A DNA stretch of 64,000 nucleotides, from the NCBI GenBank assembly GCA_033060915.1, contig CM065377.1, positions 59,020,183 to 59,084,182 on the forward strand, read 5' to 3'. How positions within the stretch are numbered: position 1 is the first letter of the stretch; each line of letters opens with the position of its first letter. The position numbers were made by a program, and so were the translations under genes. The notes under the pieces are model-generated. The model ran no database searches and was not told the DNA's origin. It saw only the letters and a program-made list of their open reading frames with translations. Below, in pieces: positions 37,050 to 47,946 of this stretch. The stretch comes from Euryodendron excelsum. Its lineage: Eukaryota > Streptophyta > Magnoliopsida > Ericales > Pentaphylacaceae.

Positions 37050-38534
37050 TTCAATCCTTCAAATCAGTTTGTCCATCCAATTCACTAAAATTTAAAACTA
37101 TTAAAATGTAATGCAGATAATTTCTCCTAAAGTGCTGTTAAGAGTCCCGATAACTGTTCTCTACATATATTTCCTTTCAACTTAGTGTGCCTTTTTGTCA
37201 GAGCTCATCAATTGTGTTAATAAGAAGTTATTTGATTTTCTTTTACAGCACCAAATCTTATCAAGCCTCTATTTATAGGTGCAGAATGATCTCACCATGA
37301 GACACTAATTTGATGTGAGGCATCATCCTTACTAATTTTTTTTCACATTTGAGTACTATTGTTCCTGTTTGATAAACAAATTAGTAGATGTGAGGCATCA
37401 CCTTTGCTAGTTTTTCATAGTTGAGTATTATCGTGCCTGTTTGATGAACAAATTAGTAGATGATGGTATCTCGACCTTATCATTTTGATTGATTTTCCTT
37501 TTAGTCTCCGTTTGATTTGGACGACAACCATTGGCATATTCCAATTCTAATAACAATGATTACCATATCATTATATCTAGTAGATTATATTTGTAATTGC
37601 TACATCAAACTTATTTCTCTATTTTCCTTTTTTTTAATTGCTTTTGGTTACCAATTACCTCTATAAAGGTGGGAAATTCACGTGAATACTAGTGTATTAT
37701 ATTTGAAAGAAGAATTGATCAGTCAAATACAGTTCATCAGAAGTCTGAATGTAACCTCACATCCTCATAGCAGACCACAAATATTCCTGAAAGGAACTTG
37801 GCACACATTTTACGGGAAAAAATTGACCATGGATCGAGTTAATCACCAACATAGAATAAAAAAAATCATATTTTTAGAGTATACTCAAACCATTAAGATA
37901 TTTTTGCATAACTGTGCCTATATGTATGCATATATATATATATATATATATATGTACACCGAAAGAGCTAGTGAATAAGTTTTCTACGTTTTACGTGGTT
38001 TAAATTGGGGGAGGACAAACAAATGCTCACGTGTCATGCTCTTTCCAAGTAGAGAAGTGCACGTGGTAAGAAAAACATTAGAATGGAAATTATTTTTTTA
38101 GATAGTGTAAATGGAAGAAATTATTTAATAGGTTTATAATATCACATGATGACATGGTGTGTCTTAATCTATTAAAAGTAAACACTAAGTGCTATTTTTG
38201 ACATGTCAGGTCCAGAGCATATGCCGATTTACTTTTAAAATAATCAACCATGAAGGACATTATTGTAAACTCACCACCACCCCATGCAGCAAGCGGGAAA
38301 CGCACACTTTGACTCTTCAAACATTTCTATTAGGAATGAAATCCATATTAATAAATGCGCATAGAACCTAACTCACTTGCGTCTAACATTGATGAATGAG
38401 ATTATGCATTGCAGTTTTCTAATTCTAGTACATCCACAACAGATTGGGTAGAGATTATTTTTTCTCGCTAAGCCAACCTTATAAATTTGAGTTTGACTTT
38501 TAATTGCACTCAATACGAGGTCACTCATGAATGC
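37050..38534. other. Spacer of unit B running into unit C
   Basis: Contains a tandem pair of about 75 bp at 37315-37460 (GTGAGGCATCA-CC and AACAAATTAGTAGATG in both units) and a TA microsatellite at 37930-37952. 38141-38200 resembles the first bases of the window. 38400-38534 resembles 19490-19600 and ends in CACTCATGAATGC, which matches 19587-19599. No gene seen. Confidence 0.5.
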
Positions 38535-38653
38535 TGTTACGAACCTACTTGGCTAGGCTCTATACTCTAATCCAGAAACAAAGCAACTCTTCTTGAAGTT
38601 AGTTAGTTGGTAGTTACAACAGTTACTACAAGAAAGAAACCAAAAGTAGTTAG

Positions 38654-41100
38654 TGTTGTGATTCAACCCACGTGCAAATGGAAGCAAAACAATTACACGC
38701 ACAGTCTAAAGAAAAAAGCACAGAATTAAGGTGGTTTGGTAGAACAATGAATCAACCTATGTGCACGAGCGAGAGAACAAAATTTCACTGCGTCAAAGGA
38801 AGAGTACAATCAACAGCTGACTCTCTACAAACCTCTCTGTCTCTCTAATCTCCTCAACCTAGAGTTTTATGAGTTCTCTATTTATAGGCAAACTTTAAAA
38901 ACTCCAGTTCCCATATAATTAGGAAACTCAACACATATTGGATCTCATATTTGACAGTAGCTCTACCTGTCATAACATTCTCCACAAGTCTGTATAGATT
39001 GTTTATCTTTTGTCCATGTAGCACGACCTTGTTCCCCATGGAAACCCTAAGAGCTCCACCTTCAGCTGAAAATCTACAACCTCTCGAAGCCAACATCCCA
39101 AGAGAAATTAGATTATTCTTCAAATCTTGCACATATCTAACCTTAGTCAAATCAAAACTCTTCCATCAAGCATGTGAAACCCCACTATCCCAACACCAAT
39201 AGCTCTGCTCCTTATGTTGTTAGCCATCCTGACAGTACCCCTATCACAAGTCTAATATGCCGCAAATTATTTTCTAATTGAACACACATGAAATGAACAT
39301 CTACAATCTAACACCCAATCTAAATTCTCTGTACCTGAAGAAACTGTGAGCATAACTTCTTCTTTTTCACTATTGAACTCCACTCTAACCGATGCCTCTG
39401 ATGATTGGACTTTCGCCTTATCTGCATTGTACTTTGCACAATTTCTCTATATATGACCCTTCTAATCGCAATAATAGCAACTCACCTTGTGACTCCTCAA
39501 CTTGTAACGGTTTTTCTTCTTAGACCCATCCTACTCTAGCCTGACCACTGCCCGATGTAACCATAATCCCTCCCCTGATGATCTGTTACTCTCTCTCTCT
39601 CTTCCTCAATGTCTTATGGGATATAAGAACAGCAACCACCTTATCTAATCCAAGGGTATTTTTCCGCACATCAATGTGGTCCTCAGATGCTCATATGATG
39701 GAAGTAAAGAAACCAACAAGAGAATTGATTTGTCTTCTTCTTCGATCTTCGCACCGATAGCCTCCAATTCTGTCAGTATCCTATTGAACTCCTCCAAATG
39801 GTCTGTGAAGCTCGCCCCTTCGGTCTTATAAAGTGTATACAACAGCTTCTTTAACGACAGCTTATTCATCAAGGACTTGGATTTATACTTGCTCTCCATC
39901 TTAACCCAAAGTTTTGCCAGATCACTCTCATTGATGACTTCTCGAAAGGTGTTATTCCCGAGATACGATTGGATTGTACTGTTTGCCAATTCTCTTATCT
40001 CTTCCCATTCCTCTTCCTTCATTTTCTCTAAATGTTTATATTTTTTACTGAGAGCCTTGACCAATCATGTCAAAATGTTCTTCACTTGTTGCTACCATAA
40101 AGTGAAGTCATTGTTTTCGTTGAAGAGTTCTGTCACGAAACTTGAACTCTTCCTTACCATTCAGTTGTTGTATGACAATTCTGCACAATCTAAACTCGTC
40201 GCACTCTCTGTATTAGACATGTACTAATCCCTTGTCACATACAACCCATCAAACTTGTACAGAATCTTCAAAATACTTACCCACCGGTGAATCCGCAACG
40301 CCTAAAGACCTCTAGGGATACTCCCTCCTTGAATTTCAAATAACCTTCATCAAACCACGTTAGTCTTGAAATTTTTTGATAACCTGACCATTCACAACTC
40401 TTGATTCAACAAGCTACACCACACCGGATCACTGTCCAATGCAAACTTAACCAACACTCTCGCAGGTTAACAAAGCTATATCACCCTTTTCTTTATGTCT
40501 CGTGTCATGTGAAAAGGTAAGACAATAATAAAAGGAGCAAGAAGCAATATGAACTAATAGTGTTTGCCGAAAACCAGTCCCTGTGTTGCAACAGTGGCGC
40601 TGGGTAAACTAGTATCCTTTCGCCGTTTAGTCAACTGTCACTGCTTTGTCGAATTTGTTTTTTCTCTTTTTTAGTGTTAGAAATTCTTGATTTATTCAAC
40701 TAAAATAAAAAAACTTCCTCAACTCAGGCTCTAATACCACTTGTTAGGATTTAATCCATGCTAACGAAAGCAAAATGATCACACGCACAATCTAAAGAGA
40801 AAGACATAGAGAATTCATGTGGTTAGGTAGAACAATGAATCTACCTACGTCCACGGGCAAAAGACCAAAATTTCACTAAGGAAGAGTATAATCAACTACT
40901 CACCCTCTACAAGCCTCTCTGTCACTTTAATCTCCTCAGCCTAGAGTTTTATAACTTCTCTATTTGTAGGAAAAGTTTAGAAATCATAATCCCCATATAA
41001 TTAGAAAATCCTACACATTTTAGATCTCCTAACCCGATCCAAATCCATGTATAACCCAACAATTATATAAGCTTATAGAATACAAGACACATACCCAACA
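38654..41100 (-). mobile_element. Copia-2: minus-strand Ty1-copia, mostly deleted
   Basis: 5' LTR (minus strand) at 40742-41100, 359 bp. Primer-site complement GCTCTAATACCA (40728-40739) is one base off the initiator-methionine tRNA type. Gag, zinc knuckle, protease trace and GAG-pre-integrase run leftward to about 38950, where they join directly to a 3' LTR lacking about its first 70 bp (38654-38947). Integrase, reverse transcriptase and RNase H are gone. Flanks GTTAG (38649-38653) and CTTAG (41101-41105) look like a target duplication with one mismatch. Confidence 0.8.
38950..40300 (-). pseudogene. Copia-2 gag, protease trace and GAG-pre-integrase (broken)
   Basis: Reading leftward on the minus strand: gag (UBN2 type; the longest open part is 39645-40064, with LVSLLPSYEHLRTTL near its end), a CCHC zinc knuckle interrupted by two stops near 39440-39480 (CYYCD and KGH blocks), a protease motif reading WVLDCRCSFHVC near 39300 (usual form has DSxCS-H), and the GAG-pre-integrase block VRYVQDLKNNLISLGML and GQKINNLYRL (38980-39150). 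Coding sequence ends where the truncated 3' LTR begins. Confidence 0.8.
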
Positions 41101-41295
41101 CTTAGGCATTAGGAGAAGTATATAAAAGAGGAGGTTGATTGTAAAAGACACTATGTTGTATTGAAATAATTCAATTCTGAAATAAATTGTCATTTAGTTT
41201 CTCTCTCCAAGATTCATTTCAAGAACTGGAGAGTTGGGTTCTTCTTTCTTAGCCATGATCGTAACCATCAAATTGAAGGGTCTTTCTATCATTTG

Positions 41296-41418
41296 TTTGA
41301 TGACAATGCTATGGTGCTTGCCAACAAGCATGGCAAGCCAATTGGAACCCGAGTATTTGGGCCAGCCCCTCAGGAGCCAAGGAAGAAAAAGCATGTTAAA
41401 GTTCTTAGCCTTGCAAAG
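41296..41418 (+). pseudogene. uL14m relic C, left part
   Basis: 41 codons of uL14m exon 3 in open frame from [19 protein letters not shown] through [14 protein letters not shown]. It starts abruptly after a non-gene junction near 41295 and is cut at 41418 by insertion of Copia-1. The sequence resumes at 63939 with the target duplication and the 3' flank. It lies outside the frameshifted segment of the full copy, so it cannot tell which state is ancestral there. Confidence 0.9.
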
Positions 41419-41618
41419 TGTAAGATTACCAAATAAAAGGGAGAAACCAAAGAAGAAGGAGAAAGGAGGCTAGGGTTTCATATGTGTGTAGAACAAATAA
41501 GGAACCCTAGCTATAAAAGAGTTTAAATAACCCTACCAACAAAGATAATAAATTACTACTCTACCCTTATTGCTAATGACAAGACAAATAAGTAAAGACA
41601 AGAAATATAATTCTAATA
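41419..41618 (-). repeat. Copia-1 3' LTR (left in this view)
   Basis: 200 bp starting TGTAAGATTACC and ending CTAATA (the usual CA end mutated to TA). Left target duplication CAAAG lies at 41414-41418. Confidence 0.92.
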
Positions 41619-41629
41619 TCCCCCGTCAA

Positions 41630-42607
41630 ACTCACGATGTAATGGTAACAAATATTGAGAGTTTACCAACCCAAAACTAAAAACGCGGAAGCGAATGTGA
41701 CTTGGTAAACAAATCGGCAAGCTGTATAGAAGAGGAAACAAAAGGCAAACTAATGGTCCCGTGCTGTAAATGATGACAAGTAAGATGACAATCAATATCA
41801 ATATACTTGGTTTGCTCATGAAAAATAGAATTATAGGCAATCTAAATAGCACTCTTGTTGTGACAAAACATAGCAGTGTGATGAGAAACAAAAACACCCA
41901 TATCAGCCAGTAACAATGGTAAACAAACTATCTCTGTTGTAATAGATGCCATAGCACGATACTCAGCTTCTGTAGAAGATTTCGAAACAATAGACTACTA
42001 CTCACTCTTCCAAGATATTAGAGATTCACCTAAAAAGATACAGAAACTAATGGTAGACTTGCGATCAATGGAATCACTAGCCCAATCAGTATCAGAATAT
42101 GCACGCAGTTCTAAAGATGAAGTGGAAGGTAACAAAAGACTTTGAAACTAAGTACCACGTAGATACCTCAAAATACGAAGAACTGTAGCCCAATGAACGA
42201 TAAAAGGAGATATAACAAATTGACTAACAATATGGACAACATATGCAATGTCCGAGCGAGTAATAGTCAGATATACCAAATTGCCAATAATACTACGATA
42301 TAAGGCAGGGTCTCGTAAACGAGTACCATTTGTCGGAGAATACCGAACATTAAGCTCAAGAGGGGTATTGACAGTCTTAGTATCAGTAAGAGGAGCACGC
42401 TCAAGAATGTCTATTGTGTACTTAGACTGTGAAAATAAATAACCCTTAGGAGAAATGCTACTTTTATGCCCAAAAAATAGCGTAGAGAACCCAAATCCTT
42501 CATTTCAAATCGAGAAGCTAATTCGGATTTCAACTGATCAATTCCAACAACATCATCACTTGTAATCACCATATCATCAACATATAATGAAAGAAGAATA
42601 CAACCAA
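41630..42607 (-). pseudogene. Copia-1 reverse transcriptase C-terminal part and RNase H
   Basis: Read leftward on the minus strand from the giant [19 protein letters not shown] with catalytic YVDD at 42573-42584, [17 protein letters not shown], a frameshift near 42458, YLTITRSDIAYVVH, RILRYLRGT, RNase H AYSDTDWASDS (about 42090), KSSTEAEYRAMA (about 41960), HNKSAI followed by a stop, KYIDIDCH and LADLFTKS. At least two in-frame TAG codons occur. The 20-bp gap to the LTR includes the polypurine tract. Confidence 0.9.
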
Positions 42608-43139
42608 TGTCGCGCCCAGATTTTTCGCACTCGAGGAATACTCACCCAAGCGGAAAAAATGCTGTACTCTCTCGTTAGAACTCACCCTCCTAAAAGAATG
42701 AGTGCGACTAGGTTTGAATTGAAAATAGGTTTGAATAAAGGGCCTTTGAAAAACATTTGGAGTCGCCACCTAACTTGATTAAGGTGAGTTAGGTCACTTA
42801 AAAACTAAGCATAATCCGAAAACTACACTTAGGGTTTTTGGAAAAGAATTTTGAAAAGATCTCCTCAAGAGAGGGTTTTTATGAAAAATAGGTTGTTTGG
42901 CAACCTTTGGAAAATATTTAGCCCTTTTTTTGAAAAATAATTCCTTTTTGGTCTTTGAAATCAGTGATCTAGGTTCGAGGTTGGTTACGTGTAGGGAAGA
43001 GGCACTAAGTTATCACCCTACCCCGCCCTTTCGGTACCTACATGTCAATCTACCCTAGATTCACCTATGAGAGTCTTTAATTAACCCATGTCCAATCCTA
43101 TCTACTTTAGAAAAACAATGTTTAAAAACTAACATGATG

Positions 43140-45240
43140 CATGATGTGCAAATGCAAGGAAAGAGAATTTGAAAAATAGATTTGAAAATAGATTAATTTG
43201 AAATTGATTTGATTTGAAAATTGAAATTGGAAAGTTTGAAATTGAAAGTAGAAATTTGAAAATACAAATTTTGAAATTGGAATTTTGAAAATAGATTAGA
43301 ATTAAGATTTGAAAAGATTCTGGAAACCGCACCCATGAGGTGGAATTGAAAGTTTGAAAAGTATTGTGACCGCACTTATGAAGGTGGAATTGAAAGTTTG
43401 AAAAATGTTGTGACCGCACCTATGAAAGTTGCCTACGTATCCCTTTGGGGGAATCAGGTTAGTCGTAGTTCGGACTGGAGTCCGATTGAAAATAAATTGA
43501 TTTGAAGAGAGAGATTGGATTGGAAAAAAAGAGATTGAATTGAAAATTGGATTTGGTTTGAGATTAGAAAAGGAGATTGGAAATTGAAATTGAGAAGATT
43601 GGACTTGCTTCGGAAAGATTGATTTTGGAAAGACTTGGTTTTAGGAAACCTAGACTTAGGAAAGAGAAGAGACTTAGGAAAGATTTGACTTAACTTGGAA
43701 GGTTTAGGAAATTAGGAAAGATTGGATTTAGGAAATGTTCAAATTAGGAAAAGTCTGATTTAAGAAAGTTTCGAATTAAGAAAGTTTCATTTTTGAAAAG
43801 TTTTGAATTAGGAAATTTTTAGGTTTAAGAAAGTTTTCAACTTTAGGAAAGTTTTGAAATGGGAAAGTATTGAATTTAGAAATGTTTTGAATTAGGAAAA
43901 GTTTAGTTTGAGAAAGGTTTAAAATTTGGAAAATTTCAAATTAAGAAAGTTTTGAATTTTGAAATATTTGAAAAAGGGAAGTTTTGAATTTAGAAAGTTT
44001 TGAAAACAAGGAAGTTTTGAAAATAAGAAAGTTTCGTTTTGGGAAAGGTTTGAAAAAGGAAAGTTTTCAATTTAGGAAATGTTTGAATTAAGAAAGTTTC
44101 GACTTAAGAAAGTCTTGAATTAAGAAAGTTTTGAATTTAGAAAGGTTTTAGATTTGAAAAGATTTTGAAGTTTTTGAAAGTTTAGAATTTAGAAAGATTC
44201 GAATTTGGAAGGATTTGAAATTTAGAAAGTTTAAGATTTAGAAAGTTTTATAGTTTTAGGAAATCTTGAGATTAGGAAAAGTTTGAGCTTGGAAAGAGTT
44301 TGAAAACTTGAATTTGGAAAGTTAAGATTTGGAAAGGGGGTTGAATTAGGAAAGGGTTGAATTAGGAAAGATTTGAAAGTTAAGTTTTAAAACTTAGGAA
44401 AGATTTTTATGTTCAAGTTTTGGAAACTTAAGATTTAGGAAAGTGAAAGTTTAGGAAGGATTTGAATTAGGAAAGAGTTGGATTTTAAAATTTAAGAAAA
44501 GATTTAAAGTTTAGGTTTAGGAAACTTATGGTTTAGGAAGGTAGGAAATTAGGAAGGTTTGGATTAGGAAGGGATTGGATTTGGTTTTTAAAAGCAAAAG
44601 GTTTGATTTATTTTCAAAAACGGAGGATAGGATCTAGTTTCCTAAACGGGGAGATTGGATTTGGTTTCTTAAAGGGAAGATTTGATTTGACAAGGATTTG
44701 GAAATGGAGATTCTAGAAATCCTAGTTTTGAAAAATTGTAGTTTTGACGTAGAAAGTAGGTTTTGGAAACATGTATAGTTTTGATGTAAAAAACAAGAGG
44801 TTTTGGAAACCTAGGTTTGGGGCAAAGTTTGAAAATCATGTTTTTGGAAAGAAAATTAGGGTTTCCTAATTGTGGGTTCTAGGGCTTGACTTAGACTTTA
44901 AGAAAAAGGGATTTTGGGAAGTGCGTTTTTGGAAACGAAGGTTTTCTAGAAGGGAATCCTAGGGAAGAGTTTTTGAAAAGTGAACTTGGAGAGAGAGTTT
45001 TTGGAAAAAGATTTTTGGAAAGAGGGAGTCTTTGGAAAGATTTTTGGAGAGAGTTTTTAGAAAGTGGATTTTGGGGAGAGGATTTTTGAAAGGAATTGAA
45101 AAAGGGAGTTTTGAAAAATAAATTTTGGAAGGGAGTTTTTGAAAACAATTTTGAAGAGGGGAGGTTTAGGAAAGTATGTTGAAAAAGAGATTTTTAGGAA
45201 GAGATTTTTAAAGAGAGTTTTTAAAAGGTGTAAAAACATC
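43140..45240. repeat. C-depleted GAAA/TTTG degenerate repeat tract
   Basis: About 2.1 kb in which the plus strand has almost no C, built of GAAAG, TTTGAA, TTAGGAAAG and TTTTGGAAA words without an exact period. The equivalent tract occurs in giant LTR 2 (48440-49830) and, reversed, in fragment F. The long minus-strand open frames here, rich in F, S, K, N and L, come from this composition and are not genes. Confidence 0.8.
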
Positions 45241-46151
45241 TCACTTTCCTAAAGCACTTCTAACCATAAGAAGGCTAGAACCACTTTAGGAAAGCGGTTT
45301 TGAAAACAATAAAATTTGAAAATATAGACCAAAAGGTCACTTTTAATGTAACACTTTCCTAAAGCAACCCTAGCCATGGAAAGGCTAGAATCACCCTAGA
45401 ATGGTGATTTTGAAAATAAGTTTTTGAAAAAGAGATTTTGATGCAATTTTGAAAACAAGTTTGAAAACGTTTTGAAAAACAATTTTGAAAATGGTTTTTG
45501 GAAGATGCAAGACTATGATATGCACAATGCAATTTGGGGTCGTGAACATACAAGGCTAATGCTTCACCACATAATCAAGGGGGCCGGACCCACGTGGTCT
45601 TTGGTTAGACTAGAAGAAAGCCCCTGACACGATGACTCTCCAACAGTCTAATCCTACATATGGACCGGGAGTCCCCTTGTTTCAAGCATGCAAAGAAAGG
45701 GGGAGAAAGAGATGGGGGATTAAAATAGAGAAAACCTAAGTGGGTTGGAGAGAGAAGAGAGAGGGGGGAAGTACATAAAATTAAATAGGGAGCCTACCTT
45801 GTATCTTCTTTAATTTGCGCGCCTTGCTTGTCTTCGGTCTTCGGTCTTCGTCTTGATCTTCTTCTTCAGTCTTCAAGGGTTATCTTCAAGCTTTAGATGG
45901 CAGCTCTTCAAGTCTTCGAAGGGTGGTTGAAGGCTAGTGTATGAGTGTATGGGGGAGTGTATGAGTGTATAGGAGGCTAGGGTTTGTGTATAGTGGCTAG
46001 GGTTTGGAAAACCTAGGGAGGCTAGGGTTTAGGAGATGCTCGAGCTCTGTATATCGAAATATAGGATTCTTAGGTTAAGTTTTCAGACCCCTTTCACATT
46101 GAATGAGGCTCTGTATCTATAGAGGGAGGACAAACCTGGCGCTTGTTGCAG

Positions 46152-46235
46152 TGGCGCCAGGGCAAACTTTACACTTGCACCACTAGGAGTGGCGCCAGGC
46201 CATTTTTTGGCTTGGCGCCACTACTAGTGGCGCCA
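46152..46235. promoter_or_regulatory. Cluster of four TGGCGCCA palindromes
   Basis: Perfect TGGCGCCA at 46152, 46190, 46213 and 46228. The matching place in giant LTR 2 (about 56940-56990) has only decayed forms (TGGCGCTA, TGGCACCA), each explained by a C-to-T or G-to-A change. Possible transcription-factor dyads or parts of a hairpin; no role is proven. Confidence 0.55.
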
Positions 46236-46488
46236 GCCAATTAGGAAAGGTTTAAGGTCGGCAAGCAACGTATCTTTGACTAGATTTGGGCGCCTGTACT
46301 AGTAACTACCATGTAAATTTTAGCCTAGCTTCATTAGGAGTAACTCCGGGAAGTCCGGGAATGATTTGAAGGAGCTGTGAATGACCCGGGGGGCCGGAAA
46401 GGAGCAGGAACACTTAAAATAGTGTCCTGGAGGTATTTAACTTGAAAAGTGAGGATAAGATGTGTCGGAAAGGTCTACCGGGCCTTTA

Positions 46489-47000
46489 GGGGCAAAACGG
46501 TCAATCGGACCGGAAAACTGCCGGGACAGACTCAGACTGTCCCAGAAGAAGACTTGGGATCTGGAAACATTATTTAGAATGTTCCCAGAGGTTACCGGTT
46601 TGATTCCCAGAGCCGGCGTGGCCGGAGAAAGAGACCGGCCCACCAGGGGCAAAACGATCATTTTGCCTCGGGTTTGCCGGAACTGACTCGGAATGGTCCG
46701 GAAAGGTAAAGGAAGATTGAGAATACTATAAAAAGTATTCTCGGGACATTACCGGTTCAATACCCAGAGCCGGTGTGGTCGAAGAAGGAGACCGGCCCAT
46801 CAGGGGCTAAACGGTCATTTTGTACCGGGTTGGCCGGAACTGAGTCGGAATGTTCCGGAAAGGTAAAGGAAGGTTGAGAATACTATAAAAAGTATTCTCG
46901 GAGGGTTACCGGTTTGATACCCAGAGCCGGTGTGGTTCCCGGGGCATTCGGATGCCTAGGGGCAAAATGGTCAACTTGACCGGAAAGTCTCGGAAAAGGT
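46489..47000. repeat. 157-bp tandem repeat in giant LTR 1
   Basis: The block GGGGCAAAACGGTCA recurs at 46489, 46646, 46803 and 46959 (spacings 157, 157, 156) and TTACCGGTT at 46592, 46749 and 46906 (spacing 157). Units share CAGAGCCGG-GTGG and CCGGAAAGGTAAAGGAAG-TTGAGAATAC. Giant LTR 2 has two decayed units (57351 and 57509). Confidence 0.9.
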
Positions 47001-47084
47001 CCTAAGGGTAGTCTGGTCATTTTTCACCGAAGTGAGCTAATAAACACGGGTGTTGACCTAGGTTTTGAGTGTCTCCACCACTCT

Positions 47085-47600
47085 AACGGTGTGAGTATTT
47101 TCGCTACTCGGACGGGGTTGATGATTTGTGAGTATTTCCACTACTCGGACGGGGTTGAGTATTTCCGCTACTCGGACGGGGTTGAGTATTTCCGCTAATC
47201 TAACGGCTTTGTGAGTATTTCCGCTACTCTAACGACTTTGTGAGTATTTCCGCTACTCTAACGGTTTTGTGAGCAGTTTTGCTACTCGGAGCCGTCTCGA
47301 GGAATAAACTGTCTCGAGAGTGGGATTAGAAAGGGGTCTTACTGTTTCCGAAGAGACGTGCCTGGGTTGGAGCCATCTCGAGGAATAAACTGTCTCGAGA
47401 GTGGGATTGGAAAGGGGTCTTACCGTCTCCGAAGAGACGTGCCTGGATTGTGAGTGTTTCCGCCACTCTAACGGTTTTGTGAGTACTTCCGCTACTCTAA
47501 CGGTTTTGTGAGTGTTTCCGCCACTCTAACGGTTTTGTGAGTATTTTCGCTACTCTAACGGTTTTGTGAGTAGTTTTGCTACTCGGACCGTCTCGAGGAA
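47085..47600. repeat. 27-30-bp GAGTATTTCCGCTACTC repeats with a duplicated CTCGAG block
   Basis: About a dozen short units (GAGTATTTCCGCTACTC followed by GGACGGGG or TAACGGTTTT) flank two copies of an about 100-bp block containing TCTCGAGGAATAAACTGTC and CTCGAGAG (47285-47450). The family repeats weakly at 57785-57990 in giant LTR 2. Confidence 0.8.
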
Positions 47601-47825
47601 TAAACTGTCTCTCGAGAGAGATTGGAATTGGAATAAGAAAGGACAATGCCCCTACGGGCATTTTGGTCATTTTGTCTCTATTTGGGCTTGACAGGCCCGC
47701 GAAGCGATGGAAAGACGGGATTTGGACCTAGAGAAATGGTTTCGATTGGAATATGCCTACAATGACTTGAAAACAAGTCTGGACGGAATGTAGACTACCG
47801 AGCGGTAAAAAATGAGGTGCTTACA

Positions 47826-47946
47826 ACCAACATTAGTACCTTTTATGAAAAGAGTAGAATCAGGATTGTTGGACCAAAAACCAGAAGAGGTAATCACAGT
47901 AGAGAATTTTTCAAACCAAGCATGGGGTGCCTGTTTGAGACCATAT
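47826..47946 (-). pseudogene. Copia-1 reverse-transcriptase fragment between the two giant LTRs
   Basis: 121 bp reading YGLKQAPHAWFEKFSTVI and GFWSNNPDSTLFIKGTN on the minus strand, the block just before the catalytic YVDD of copia reverse transcriptase. It continues, across giant LTR 1, into ILLSLYVDD at 42607 and, across giant LTR 2, from EVCKLKKTLY at 58514. Both ends carry the target duplications (ACCAA, CATAT). Confidence 0.95.

Larger units (their letters stand above)
38535..41265. mobile_element. Small solo LTR split by Copia-2
   Basis: Starts TGTTACGAACC and ends GATCGTAAC, nearly inverted termini of about 280 bp once Copia-2 is removed (38535-38653 plus 41106-41265). It contains GTATATAAAAGAGG near 41120. 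The empty site is visible at 19587-19610, where CACTCATGAATGC is followed directly by CCATCAAATTG; here those halves flank the insertion. The expected right target duplication appears lost. Confidence 0.65.
42608..47825 (+). mobile_element. Giant solo LTR 1 (5,218 bp)
   Basis: Begins TGTCGCGCCC and ends GTGCTTACA, with a perfect 5-bp target duplication ACCAA (42603-42607 and 47826-47830) in the reverse-transcriptase region of Copia-1. No gag or pol lies inside, so it is a lone LTR, at the upper end of known LTR sizes. Lineage is not provable without an internal region; size and ends suggest a Ty3-gypsy Tat/Ogre-like family. Internal landmarks: GAGTCGCCACC (42760), GTTGCCTACGTATC (43428), a C-poor purine tract (43140-45240), TGGCGCCA cluster (46152-46235), a 157-bp tandem repeat (46489-47000) and stop-and-go 27-30-bp repeats (47085-47600). 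Confidence 0.9.

Noticed and set aside
43129..45553. Several minus-strand open frames rich in F, S, K and N (also at 48525-49759)
   Set aside because: Artefacts of the C-depleted purine tract of the giant LTR; present wherever that tract occurs.
46152..46235. TGGCGCCA as a lysine-tRNA primer-binding site
   Set aside because: It lies well inside the LTR, is repeated four times, and is not followed by the rest of the tRNA complement.
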